Assembly (NCBI GenBank): GCA_004134985.1
Contig: REGQ01000004.1
Location: 186,001-250,000 of the forward strand
DNA length: 64,000 bases
Direction: 5' to 3'
DNA from: Paenibacillaceae bacterium
GTDB lineage: Bacteria; Bacillota; Bacilli; Paenibacillales; Paenibacillaceae
A program made the translations under genes and the position numbers. Positions within the stretch are counted from its first letter, which is position 1. Each line of letters starts with the position of its first letter. This document shows positions 7,801-16,569 of the stretch, piece by piece. Below the pieces are notes generated by a model that saw only the letters and a program-made list of their open reading frames with translations, made no database searches and was not told where the DNA came from.

Positions 7801-8949
7801 GTGTACAATGGCAATGACCTGTTGTTTGGGGTAGCGAACCCGGAGGATGGCGTCATTGACCGTCATGACTTCGAAAGCGTACCAGCCAACTATGACCTTC
7901 AGGTTAATATGGGACGCATCTACTTTACAGCCAGTTTCCCGGATCGATTCATTAAATCCAGTCCGGTATACTGGGTGGATGCGGGAGAGGCGGACAACGC
8001 GATGACGCCGAATCTTTATGACCCGATTCTAGCCGGTTATGATCCGCTCCCTTATTCCAAGGAAAAAGGGCTGACGCGTTCTTTCTATTATGATCGTGAT
8101 CCAGGGCGTGAGCTGCGGCCTTCCAAACGCGGAACATTGACACTGAAGTATGATGCATCCGTGCGCAAAGGTGCAGGCACGCAGGTGACTGTATTCCGGT
8201 TCGACCCATTTGTGAAGCAATGGGAGAATATTGGCGGCGTGGTCAATGACAGCAAAAATACGATTACAGTCCCTTTTGACCGCTTCGGCTATTATGTCGT
8301 AGGAAAACTTAGCTACGGATTTGGCGATATTAACGATCATCCATACGCCCGTATTGCAGGAGAGGCGATCTTCTCCAAAGGCGTAATGAATGCGATCGAT
8401 CCAAGCGGTGTCTTCGGAACCGACATGTATGTGTCGCGTGCCGAGTTCGCGCGAATGATCGTACGTGCGATGGAATTGCCGCTAAATTACGATGGACCTA
8501 ACCATTTCTTCGATGTGCCTAACTTTGATTCTTCTATTACAATGGAAGCGATTTGGGACTATCGCTATATCGAGACAGCTGCCAGAGCGGGGATTGTCCG
8601 CGGCACGCTGCCGCGCATCTTCGACCCTGAGAGTCCGATCTCCAGGCAGGACGCTGCGGTGATGCTTGCCAACGCGCTGAACCTGAAGCAGGGAACAGAG
8701 GCAGACAAAGTTCGCAAAGACCTGCAGAAGGCGTTTAAGGACGAGGCAAGCATTCAGCACTATGCCAAGCCTGCGGTAGCGGCAATATTGAAGAAAGGCT
8801 TTATTCAGGGCTCGCCGGTCAGTATAAATGATCCGTCGCAGGGCTTTGTCTACGAGCCTGTATCCCGTCTGCTTCGCGCAGAGGCGGCGATGATCATCTC
8901 GCGCGTCATGACTGATCAGAAGAAGCTTCCGAAGCTGTATACGAAGTAA
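4861..8949 (+). CDS. Large secreted protein with three C-terminal SLH domains
   Basis: The 1362-residue product starts with a signal peptide (MKKYLIVMLAFCLLIGGGIP, cleavage probably after VSAAA) from a GTG preceded by AAAGGAGGAG. Residues about 30-1140 are beta-rich, Thr/Asn/Val-heavy sequence without a recognisable enzyme motif, probably stacked Ig-like modules. Three SLH domains occupy about 1153-1360: YGFGDINDHPYARIAGEAIF with VSRAEFARMI, then ISRQDAAVML, then LLRAEAAMII. Two of the three keep the R-A-E core, so binding to pyruvylated wall polymer is expected. The likely sigma-D promoter and csaB-tagO proximity suggest a surface or S-layer-associated protein. Whether it forms lattice or decorates it cannot be read from sequence. 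Confidence 0.88.
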   Translation: MKKYLIVMLAFCLLIGGGIPQPSGVSAAAEFFQFQNEQYSAGSARTVLTDRVTLNGTINNVIGSSISYTVDQITLKGTEEEVVNSNENQTANIQLNGNNITVLNVLLYPGLNRLTFKGTQGFSEVTSVIYIEYRNSPTLYDLTANIDGQQFIIQETGTTVVYSNNSRNKASYDISITGKAPNADKVTVVVNNRSYTYPVSSSNNWAFAASPLNVKQGKNSVTIKVHNKSQLVETTREIAFYNGEATFYDLQLVGVHTAGTSTVPLENNPNFSVAPGTKLLVKGKAILPLKVTTENGVVQFAPNWDDLETGLKPSGIKIKFNDGAFMDPNTGTVNLLGSAPGPNDAFITVEFEKDVISSVDDTNNADYNKQFSLRLQANNYMKTPSPTIENSGIYTFKLRNGSQPYIYEVNHLPGYTSTTESTQLEAMTGIKLDGTNISSLPMGVELLIGNPGTHELVPEISNVKLVTGIDAKDTEYKVEVITPASDLFVTKTVDGVEQQFRRVFLKVTMLPTSGSQTLTFKLKDFEGTQDAKVNLLYGPYVKFEKLYDAMPIKYDTTLTPDIGKDVIIGTELANLRGELLNVSTPADIRYSNVDSNKLQSVFLYINNIEVKLKPLDPGNINHPKFEVLDPAQAFDALYKGGENTIKFVFRTKNNNYESQMKLVIQPTNLPVIPVPGTSGVFPYSINYSTPMPNDPNFVLQGDVYTTKEAKMNVFGTFDFIDLGVSAPEVRGRLADSVMNEDARKKFMLRIVTDGASDIVWTLNNGFYIDGELIGTPASLINGITVYYDTSNQTFSFLLQDQNIPEDGSSKVYNFFVYNSGINGPKAQHRLEVDPVNIPYTILAPKMEKTNLNQNFVEVIITSPGAESIVVNKIEARKITYLDYGNLVGSNPTEITAFSAVIPKLKENKTTKIDFTISRGTDKTNGSFNVIYTPENIPGAQIMEKMSSSHKLFAGAFELKFPSGTNLIRRDYNVPDNLKGQVYNGNDLLFGVANPEDGVIDRHDFESVPANYDLQVNMGRIYFTASFPDRFIKSSPVYWVDAGEADNAMTPNLYDPILAGYDPLPYSKEKGLTRSFYYDRDPGRELRPSKRGTLTLKYDASVRKGAGTQVTVFRFDPFVKQWENIGGVVNDSKNTITVPFDRFGYYVVGKLSYGFGDINDHPYARIAGEAIFSKGVMNAIDPSGVFGTDMYVSRAEFARMIVRAMELPLNYDGPNHFFDVPNFDSSITMEAIWDYRYIETAARAGIVRGTLPRIFDPESPISRQDAAVMLANALNLKQGTEADKVRKDLQKAFKDEASIQHYAKPAVAAILKKGFIQGSPVSINDPSQGFVYEPVSRLLRAEAAMIISRVMTDQKKLPKLYTK

Positions 8950-8955
8950 GGTGAT

Positions 8956-8998
8956 AAACTGTAAAGTCGGCGTTTGGTCCGACTTTGCAGTTTTTTTG
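8956..8998 (+). terminator. Rho-independent terminator after SLH protein gene
   Basis: AAACTGtAAAGTCGG pairs with CCGACTTTgCAGTTT across an 8-base loop, followed by seven T residues. Confidence 0.85.
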
Positions 8999-9548
8999 CT
9001 TTTTGGGTATGAAATGGGTTATAATCATTTAACCGTGTCTTTTGGAGCCTAGCAGCATGTTGGATAAAGGCAAGTACACTTTAATAGACAAGCCTCGACA
9101 ACGAACTAGTAAAGTTTGCTATGGAAAATGTTTATTGTCGACGCAGGGTGGGTAACAAGGTATACTTAATCTGTGAGCAAGCCTCCACCATACATAATGG
9201 GTTAGTACCAGAAGGCCGGCAGCATCCGTCCAATGGACGAGAGAAACAAATTTAATAAAGTTTTTTGTCGGGATCGCAACTTTTTCGAAACTGCTGCGTT
9301 TATATACATGAAGTCACAACGAAGCAGTTCATTGGAGCGAGTATTTCATAAAGTGCTTTCTGCTGAGAAAATACTCTTTACGGTAGTTGATGTCCATTGT
9401 ATAATACTGTAGTGGGCTTTAAATCTACCAAAATTTTCTTATCTTGTTTACGAGTTTCTGCGACATGTTATTACATAGGGTTAAGCATGTCCCGCAGACA
9501 TCATTTGATAAAATCGCGCTCTACTCTGGGAAGGGGGTGACACGGCTA
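8999..9548 (+). promoter_or_regulatory. Long leader of the S-layer gene with two candidate promoters
   Basis: There is no gene in this 550-base stretch. Candidate promoters are TTGCTT-18-TATAAT (-10 at 9020-9025) and TTTACG-17-TATAAT (-10 at 9400-9405). Between them, possible RNA structures include TCGACAA (about 9095) pairing with TTGTCGA (about 9136), and the palindrome CGTCCAATGGACG (9227-9239). Long leaders with several promoters are known for Brevibacillus surface-layer operons. I do not recognise a known riboswitch here. Confidence 0.45.
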
Positions 9549-9626
9549 ATGAGTGAAACGAGCCATCACATTTCTAAGCAAGACTCTCAACAACCGAGGT
9601 ATTTTAGAGGAGGAGAACAAAAGGTT

Positions 9627-12600
9627 ATGAAGAAAAGTTTATCTTTGCTTTTGGCAATTGCTATGGTATTCGGCATGTTCGCAGCCACAGCATCCGCAGC
9701 CGACGAAAAAGAAGCAGCCAAGGAATTGACTGCATTAGAGAAGTTTGAAGTATTGAAAGAAGCAGGTCTTTTCAAAGGTTTCGGCGAAGATGGGGATGCT
9801 CAACTCGACGCAACTACTACTCGCGCTCAGTTCGCGACAATCCTTTCCAGAGCTTTCTCTCTGGAAGCTGCTCCAGAAGCGGCTGACTTCACTGACGTAC
9901 CAGCTAACCACTGGGCAATCGGCGAAATCGGTGCAGCTGCTAAAGCAGGCTACATCAAAGGAACTGGCGTTAAAATCAAGAAATACGAGCCAAGCAACAA
10001 CGTAACTGTTGAGCAATTGGCTGCTGTACTTGCTCGCGCGTTGAACCTGCCAGCATCTGATGCTGCTGTTGATGGCGCTGCTAGCGAATGGGTAATCAAA
10101 GAAGGAACTCTGGCTGCTGCACTGCAAGCTGGTCTGCTTCCTGCACAAACAGATTACAAAGTAGCTGCAACTCGCGACCTGCTTGTATACGCTACTTACC
10201 AAATCTTTGTTACTCAAGGCGTTACTTATGAAGCCGAAGCTTTGACTGACAAAAAAGTTAAAGTAACTTTCTCCGATGGTACAGTAGTTGAGAAAGAACT
10301 GGAAACTGCACTTGAGCTTGGTAAAGCAACTGTAATCGAAGTTCTTTACAAAGGTACTAAAGTAAATGTTACTGTAACTTACAATGCTCCAGAATTCGAC
10401 GCTGCTGCAACTGGCGCTCGTAAAATTGAAGTTAAATTCAACAAAGCAATCGAAGATACTTCCAAAGTAACTTTGACTGTTAAACGTGGTACTTCTACAA
10501 TCGCTCTTACTGATACTAAATGGGCAGAAGATAAGCGTTCCGCTGTTCTGACTGCATCTAACAAATTCGTTACTGGTACTTACACTGTAAGTGCAACAGG
10601 CGTTGCTGAAGAAGCATTGACTAAAGATCTTCAACTGGAAACTGAAAAAGTTGCTAACGTTGAAATTCTTGGTGATGTAGCATCTTTGGTTAACACTCCT
10701 AAACAAGATCAACCGATTTTCTACGGAGCTGTTCAAGTAGGTTATAAAATAACAAATCAATATGGTGAGAACATTACTAACGTCACTTCTTTGAATTCTT
10801 CTTCAAGTGGTGGAAATGTTTCTTTGAACCAACAAACAGGTATTGCAACAATTACTTCACCTTCTAACACAATTTTTATCTTGGACAGTTCAATTTCCTT
10901 GACGCTGATCCACGTGCAAACTTCGACTGTTATTACAAAAACGCTGAAAGTTTCTCCAGAAGCGAAAGTGACAACAGTAGAAATTGAAAAACTGCACGGA
11001 CCTAAAGATGCGGTATTGAATAGCGATTCTGCGCCAGATAGCTTCATGCTGGTAATTAACGCTACAGATCAATATGGCAATCCTGTAACATCACCGGCTA
11101 CTTTGAGCAAAGACATTATTGTTTCTGCTTCTAATCCTTACGTAGCAAACATTAAGAATTCTATTGTTAGTGGCGTTTCAAGAGCAACATTTGAAACTGA
11201 AACTATTGATGGTGTTAGTAAACCAGTTCTGCGTTTGGCTACAGGAAATACAAATAATTCCCTGACAAATGGTACTAGTATCATTAACTTCATCCCTACT
11301 GGACCTAATGCAAAGGCTGCTCAGTTCACAGTTACTGTAGGCACTGGACAAAAAGCTGATAACATTGTGGTTTATGATTCAGGTACAATTGCTGCAGGTG
11401 AAAAAACTCGTTTTGCAGTTTTGGTAACTGATCCAAACGGTGTTGAAATTAAAGATCCTAATGTATTGAATAGTGGTGCATCTTACTCTGGTAATAACAC
11501 CAACCCTAAAGGCGTTGATGTTAACGCAAGTTTCGCAGGCAATGATGGTAAGTTTAAAGTAGTAAATGGAGAAATGGTTTATGAGTTTACTGCACCTAAT
11601 GTGTTGGCGACTCATACATTAACATTCTTCACTGCTGGTTTGAAAAATGTTGTTAAAACATTCGAAGTCAGAGCTAAAGCAGAACTGAAAAGCTTGGATG
11701 GTCTGAAAACTGATGTATACACTGCAATTTTCAAAAATAACACTGCAGATTCTGACTTAGAGCTTAAGCATTCTAGCTTCAACATTGGTGATCAGCATGG
11801 ACGTACTTTGTCTAATGATGACGTCAAAGCTTTGATTGCTGATGCTCCTGCTGCAGGGAAATATCACATTTTTGTATCGCCTGAATCTACAACTACTAAT
11901 GTATCCGTTATTGCTGATGAAATCGGACATGATGCAAAAGTAGGTAAATTGCGTGGTGTAGGTAAAGGTAGTTCTTCAATTAAATTCACATTGGTAAAAG
12001 CGATTAATGCTGGTACTGACGTTGCACCAAACTATGTTTGGGATACTACTAATATTGTAGATACTTTCTCTGCAAGCTTCCGTTCCGTTGAGCTTTCTGA
12101 GCTGGATAACTTCGGAATTGAATCTGTAGGAAACGTGTATGCTACTAATGATACTGGTGCTACTCTTCATGCAGATTATGAGAAATCAGTTGACGTATTT
12201 GGTAAAACAAATGATGGTAAAAAGGTAAAACTTCCTAAATCGGAGTATACTGTTGCTACACTTTCTAACGCAATCTCTATTACTAATGACAAAAAAGTAA
12301 AAGGTATTGCTGGTTCAGTTGCAGGCGTAAATAACGAAGTGACTGGAAAAATCAGTGTTACTGTTACTGGCTCTTCAGTTACTACTAAAACAGTAGAAGC
12401 TGATGTTAAGGTATCTAATGTTAACCCAAGAGTTAACAGCATTGGTTTGGATAACATTGCTTTCACACCAGATGTTGCGCCAACTGGTTCTGTATTTAAT
12501 GTAGATGCAGTTACTGATGCAGGTTCTTTGGAAATCAAAGACCAATACGGCGTAAAAGTAGACAATACAAGTTTCGTTGGAAGTAGCTTTAAATTTGGTG

Positions 12601-12764
12601 ACCAATCTACGGGTGCAATTCAGTTGTACATCGCTGATATCGCTGGAGTTCAAGCTAATAGCACTGGTGGCGCAAACGTAACTGTTCTGCCTACTAGCGC
12701 AGATTTCAAAGTAACAGTTAGTTCCGGTGGAACAACTAAAACTGTAACTGTTGAAGTTCAATAA
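9627..12764 (+). CDS. Probable major S-layer protein with N-terminal SLH domains
   Basis: From ATG 9627 the product is 1045 residues with a textbook signal peptide (MKKSLSLLLAIAMVFGMFAA, cleavage after TASA). Three SLH-like domains follow at about residues 30-200: LEKFEVLKEAGLFKGFGEDG with TTTRAQFATIL; FTDVPANHWAIGEIGAAAKA with NVTVEQLAAVL; and a third with AATRDLLVYATY. The rest is Thr/Val/Asn-rich, Cys-free beta sequence. Codon use is strongly biased (ACT, GCT, GTT, AAC), unlike neighbours, as expected of a very abundant protein. An in-frame ATG at 9549 with an excellent AAGGGGGTGA site would add 26 residues before the signal peptide; AGAGGAGGAGA precedes 9627. SpaA of Paenibacillus alvei has the same general plan. 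Assignment as the main lattice protein is inference from architecture, codon bias and leader. Confidence 0.88.
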   Translation: MKKSLSLLLAIAMVFGMFAATASAADEKEAAKELTALEKFEVLKEAGLFKGFGEDGDAQLDATTTRAQFATILSRAFSLEAAPEAADFTDVPANHWAIGEIGAAAKAGYIKGTGVKIKKYEPSNNVTVEQLAAVLARALNLPASDAAVDGAASEWVIKEGTLAAALQAGLLPAQTDYKVAATRDLLVYATYQIFVTQGVTYEAEALTDKKVKVTFSDGTVVEKELETALELGKATVIEVLYKGTKVNVTVTYNAPEFDAAATGARKIEVKFNKAIEDTSKVTLTVKRGTSTIALTDTKWAEDKRSAVLTASNKFVTGTYTVSATGVAEEALTKDLQLETEKVANVEILGDVASLVNTPKQDQPIFYGAVQVGYKITNQYGENITNVTSLNSSSSGGNVSLNQQTGIATITSPSNTIFILDSSISLTLIHVQTSTVITKTLKVSPEAKVTTVEIEKLHGPKDAVLNSDSAPDSFMLVINATDQYGNPVTSPATLSKDIIVSASNPYVANIKNSIVSGVSRATFETETIDGVSKPVLRLATGNTNNSLTNGTSIINFIPTGPNAKAAQFTVTVGTGQKADNIVVYDSGTIAAGEKTRFAVLVTDPNGVEIKDPNVLNSGASYSGNNTNPKGVDVNASFAGNDGKFKVVNGEMVYEFTAPNVLATHTLTFFTAGLKNVVKTFEVRAKAELKSLDGLKTDVYTAIFKNNTADSDLELKHSSFNIGDQHGRTLSNDDVKALIADAPAAGKYHIFVSPESTTTNVSVIADEIGHDAKVGKLRGVGKGSSSIKFTLVKAINAGTDVAPNYVWDTTNIVDTFSASFRSVELSELDNFGIESVGNVYATNDTGATLHADYEKSVDVFGKTNDGKKVKLPKSEYTVATLSNAISITNDKKVKGIAGSVAGVNNEVTGKISVTVTGSSVTTKTVEADVKVSNVNPRVNSIGLDNIAFTPDVAPTGSVFNVDAVTDAGSLEIKDQYGVKVDNTSFVGSSFKFGDQSTGAIQLYIADIAGVQANSTGGANVTVLPTSADFKVTVSSGGTTKTVTVEVQ

Positions 12765-12775
12765 TCTTTATCCCT

Positions 12776-12808
12776 AAAAGAAGAACCTTCGGGTTCTTCT
12801 TTTTTTTT
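12776..12808 (+). terminator. Strong terminator after S-layer gene
   Basis: AAAGAAGAACC-TTCG-GGTTCTTCTTT is a perfect stem with a stable UUCG tetraloop followed by a run of T residues. Confidence 0.93.
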
Positions 12809-12883
12809 GCTTTTCCGAAACCAAATGCCTATTTTCAGCGTCTATATTACTAGGGAAAAAAGAGTAGACCAGGAGGTAGCGAA

Positions 12884-15862
12884 GTGAAGCATAAGTGGTT
12901 GACTTACAGTGTGGCTGCTATAACGGCGTTCAGTCTGCTGACCGGCCCAGTGGTCACCGATATCGCAGCGGCCGCGGGAAAGACGACGCAGCAAACGCAG
13001 ACGAAGAAGGTGTCACAGAAGCGAATTACGCTTAACGGTTCGGCAAGCATCGTGTTGAAAGATGCCCAGTTTATGATGCAGGATCAAGGTAAGGTGCTGA
13101 CTTACACCTTTACCGTAACAAATAATAACTCCAAGACGCTGGACTTGACGGATTATTATTTCCGCCTGAAGAGCAAGTCGGGCAAGGTTTACAAGTTCAA
13201 CTCCGCTGAAGGTGACAAGGCCAAAACAACGGTTGCTCCCAAATCGACGCAAAACTTGACGTATTATGCGGTTGTTGATAATGGCGTGAAGTTGTCGGAT
13301 ATCCAGTTTGAAATTGTCACCTGGGATTTCTCAGTTGCCAGCTTTGAACGCAAACTGGGTACGATCGGCTATCCATTCGGTTTCGAAGAGAAGGTCGGCG
13401 CTTACAAAGCGGGTGTCGTTGAAGTTGAAAATTACCGCATTCGGAGTGCGGTTAAGAAATATACGATTACGGAAGATAAAGATAATGCCTATGCAACAAT
13501 AGAATTTCTTGTTCAAAATGTTGGGATGAAGTCAGTTGCACTGTCCAAGCTCGATTTTGCGCTGCAGACCGATAGTCTGACGATCTATGATGTCGATCCC
13601 ACAGGTTTGGCCGACATTGTTGTCCAGCCTCAGGAACGCAAAATTGTTACGTTGAAGTCAACATTGCCAAAAGCGATTGTGCAGAAGAATTTGTCGGTTG
13701 TGATTGCAGCCAAAAATGAAACAGCGAATATTAAGCTGCCGCTTGGCCTGTTCGCCTTACCGAAGCCAAGCAAGGAAACGGTCGTGCAGATGAATGTTCA
13801 GCCGTTTAAGGCAGGCGTTATGACCTACGAGAAGGGCAAGATTCGCGGAGCGATCAAACAGTATACCGTCAGTGAAGATAAAGATAACGCTTATGTAACG
13901 ATCAATTTCCTTGTGCAAAATTCAGGTCAGAAGTCGGAGAATTTAAGCAAGATGAAATTTACGATCCAGACGGCAAGCGAGTCGGTCTATGATGTTCATG
14001 CCGGGGATTTGGCACAACTGGTGGTGCAACCAGATGAACGGAAAATTGTAACGATGCAGGCGACTTTGCCGAAGTCGATTATCAAGAAAGACCTTAAGCT
14101 GGTTGCATCGACTGTAGCAGAAGAGAAACCTGCGGAGGGAACTACGAAGCCGGATAAAAAAACACCGCCGCTGGCCAACTTTATTATTCCTAAAGTAAAA
14201 CCTGCTGCTTCGGTAGAGCCTGGAAAGACGAAATTGTTGTATTTGAACGGACAAGCGGTTAATACGAATACACTCCCGGCCTACATGACGGAAGAGGATG
14301 AGAAAGACAAACTGCTTATGGAATTCGTCTTCAAAAATTCCAGCGCAGTCACCATTGATCTGCCGGCTCTTGAGTTCTCTGTGAAGACGAAGAATGATGT
14401 CTACTACCCGCTTACTTATAAGAACGAAGGCGAAAATAAACTACTGCCAAACCTTGAGAAAAAACTGGAATTGAGTGGAGAATTGCCAAAAGGCTTTGAT
14501 GTAGCATCCGCCGAATTGGTCGTACGCATGCCTAAGACAGAGGCAGGCCCTGGTTACCTCCTCAGTACGTATAAATTAAAAGCTGGGACCGAGGAAAGCA
14601 TTGAAGGCGGCGCAAGTACGGTATTCGAATATAAGAAATATGCTTATCGATTGCAGTCTGTTCAGCGGGTGCCAACAACAGACGATGACTTATTGACTGC
14701 TGAACTGCAGATTACGAATAAGAGCGATAACTACATGAGCTTGCCTGCGGTAGATGGTCAGTTTATGATTAACGGCGTGAAGATCGCCGCGGCAGAAACG
14801 CACAAATTGAATTTGAATCAGGTTATCAGCCTTGCGCCTGGTGAAAGTACAAATCTTATCGTTTACGCTAAGGTACCTTACTTTACAACGATCGGCAAGC
14901 TGAGTTTCCTGCTTAATGAAGCCCAGCAGGATCAAAAGGTTAAAACATTGTATCAGTTTACGGATGCTACGATTAGCGCACCACAATTGGTGAGCACGTC
15001 TACACCGTATTCAATTGAAAACAAAGGTCGCCGCGCCCAGCTTTCAATCTCGAAATCAGGCGTATATGATAGGAATTCGGATAACGACAAAGTCTTCTAT
15101 GCCGAGTTTACGTATGAGAATAAAGAAACGCGTGGCGGAATGCCAACTCCATTGTCGGCAATGCTGCAGGCGCCTAACGGTCAGATAATTCCAGTTCAGC
15201 TATCTGAATATAAGCAAAGCATACCGGTGCAAGGCAAAGTGCTGTTATCTGCTTGGGCGAATATTCCAAAAGAATTTGAAGAAAAGGATCTCAAGCTAAT
15301 TGTTGGACAAACACTTACAACGACAACGCCACCAAGCAAGCCCGAAGGAGCGCCGACCACGCAGATCGATGGCATCGTTAAGGCGGTATCGTACAGGTTG
15401 CCTGCTAACGATTTGTCGAAAACAAAAACTGGCGATTTGACAGGTATTCCATATGCCGACTATACGCTCTCGCTTAAAAATATCTATGCAGGCAGGGAAT
15501 CGACTGGTCAGACTCCGGAAGATATGAAGCAGTCCGGTATTTTCCTGAATTTCAAGTACGATTTGATCAAAAAAGATGAATCGATTGTACCTGCACAACC
15601 GCATAAGCTTGTCTTTGAGGTCGTCAACCTCGACAAAAACAAAGCGGTCATCTCTAAAGAGGTCGATACAGCAGCAGGTTCCGCAGGCAGATTAATTGAA
15701 GCAAAAGATGGCACATATCAGTTAATCATTGAGGATAAAGAAATTGCATCCAAATTTGTTGTATACAACAAATATCAGCTGAACATCTACGACCAGCTCG
15801 ATGAGAAGACACGCGTTAAGATTGCGAGCAAGGAACTGCGCTGGTTTATTACAGAAAGTTAA
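12884..15862 (+). CDS. Secreted 992-residue protein with duplicated domains, function unknown
   Basis: A GTG start has AGGAGG 7 bases upstream, and the product opens with a signal peptide (MKHKWLTYSVAAITAFSLLT, cleavage near IAAAA). No SLH domain, LPXTG or transmembrane tail is visible. Two clearly homologous segments of about 100 residues lie at roughly 180-280 and 310-410. Both contain KYTITEDKDNAYATIEFLVQ or QYTVSEDKDNAYVTINFLVQ and QPQERKIVT or QPDERKIVT. An earlier segment (SIVLKDAQFMMQDQGKVLTY) and later ones look like more distant copies of the same beta-sandwich fold. The position directly after the S-layer gene, behind its own terminator, suggests a cell-envelope role. I do not recognise a named family. 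Confidence 0.8.
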   Translation: MKHKWLTYSVAAITAFSLLTGPVVTDIAAAAGKTTQQTQTKKVSQKRITLNGSASIVLKDAQFMMQDQGKVLTYTFTVTNNNSKTLDLTDYYFRLKSKSGKVYKFNSAEGDKAKTTVAPKSTQNLTYYAVVDNGVKLSDIQFEIVTWDFSVASFERKLGTIGYPFGFEEKVGAYKAGVVEVENYRIRSAVKKYTITEDKDNAYATIEFLVQNVGMKSVALSKLDFALQTDSLTIYDVDPTGLADIVVQPQERKIVTLKSTLPKAIVQKNLSVVIAAKNETANIKLPLGLFALPKPSKETVVQMNVQPFKAGVMTYEKGKIRGAIKQYTVSEDKDNAYVTINFLVQNSGQKSENLSKMKFTIQTASESVYDVHAGDLAQLVVQPDERKIVTMQATLPKSIIKKDLKLVASTVAEEKPAEGTTKPDKKTPPLANFIIPKVKPAASVEPGKTKLLYLNGQAVNTNTLPAYMTEEDEKDKLLMEFVFKNSSAVTIDLPALEFSVKTKNDVYYPLTYKNEGENKLLPNLEKKLELSGELPKGFDVASAELVVRMPKTEAGPGYLLSTYKLKAGTEESIEGGASTVFEYKKYAYRLQSVQRVPTTDDDLLTAELQITNKSDNYMSLPAVDGQFMINGVKIAAAETHKLNLNQVISLAPGESTNLIVYAKVPYFTTIGKLSFLLNEAQQDQKVKTLYQFTDATISAPQLVSTSTPYSIENKGRRAQLSISKSGVYDRNSDNDKVFYAEFTYENKETRGGMPTPLSAMLQAPNGQIIPVQLSEYKQSIPVQGKVLLSAWANIPKEFEEKDLKLIVGQTLTTTTPPSKPEGAPTTQIDGIVKAVSYRLPANDLSKTKTGDLTGIPYADYTLSLKNIYAGRESTGQTPEDMKQSGIFLNFKYDLIKKDESIVPAQPHKLVFEVVNLDKNKAVISKEVDTAAGSAGRLIEAKDGTYQLIIEDKEIASKFVVYNKYQLNIYDQLDEKTRVKIASKELRWFITES

Positions 15863-15961
15863 TCCAAACTTGATTCGCTGGCAACTGGTCATTTCAGACG
15901 CAATCTAGTATTCTAGTAAAATAGCAAAAATTAGATAGCGAATGAAGGAGGCGTTAAGCCA

Positions 15962-16468
15962 GTGAAAAGCACAGCGATCAAATTGACTGCGGCAGTCGTC
16001 TGCATCGGAACCGGAGTCATTCTTGGAAGCCTGTGGGCGAGCGAAGCTGAAGGAAGCTCAACGCCCGGTTCAGTGGAAGATCCGGTCGTCACGAAGAGCT
16101 ACGTCGATCAGGCGATTGCCAAGGCCGTGGGCAGCGGGGGCGGCGGCAATGTGCCGGCTCCTCCGACTGCCCCGCCAGCTGCCGCAGCCAGCACGTTTAA
16201 GATTGTGACCGTGCCGATCGGCAAGGCCATTGTCGCCGCGCAGGAAGGGACAGAGTTTATCGTCCGTTCCGGACGCGCGCTGGCGCACAGTGCAGACAAG
16301 GACGGGGTATCGGACCTGACTGCTGGTGCGGATCTGACAAACGGCAAGAAAATTGCGAAGAACCATTTGATTTTGTCGCCCCGCCCTGGCCGCGGTGTTG
16401 CGCCTGATCCGCTGGTGAAGGGCAATAAGCTGATTGTAATGGTTCGCGGTGAATATAAGCTGCAATAA
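15962..16468 (+). CDS. Small secreted or membrane-anchored protein, function unknown
   Basis: The 168-residue product starts at GTG 15962 with GAAGGAGGCG about 10 bases upstream. An N-terminal hydrophobic segment (KLTAAVVCIGTGVILGSLWA) is a signal peptide or anchor. It is followed by DPVVTKSYVDQAI, a Gly/Pro/Ala linker and a compact C-terminal domain containing PIGKAIVAAQEGTEFIVRSG and DLTAGADLTNGKKIAKNHLI. Similar small proteins with V-T-K-S-Y-V-D occur in Paenibacillus without assigned role. It probably belongs with the upstream 992-residue protein (100-base gap, no terminator between). Confidence 0.75.
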   Translation: MKSTAIKLTAAVVCIGTGVILGSLWASEAEGSSTPGSVEDPVVTKSYVDQAIAKAVGSGGGGNVPAPPTAPPAAAASTFKIVTVPIGKAIVAAQEGTEFIVRSGRALAHSADKDGVSDLTAGADLTNGKKIAKNHLILSPRPGRGVAPDPLVKGNKLIVMVRGEYKLQ

Positions 16469-16569
16469 TCGCTTTGTTAATTTTGCCCCGAATGGCAATA
16501 TCTAATACGCTTCTGCGGCTGCTGAATCGCACATACTAAAGGCATCAACTTTCATGGAGGTGTGTTAGT

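Noticed and set aside
4861-8949. Assigning the 4861 gene as the main S-layer protein
   Set aside because: Codon use is ordinary and the SLH domains are C-terminal; the 9627 gene has the biased codons, long leader and strong terminator expected of the main lattice protein.
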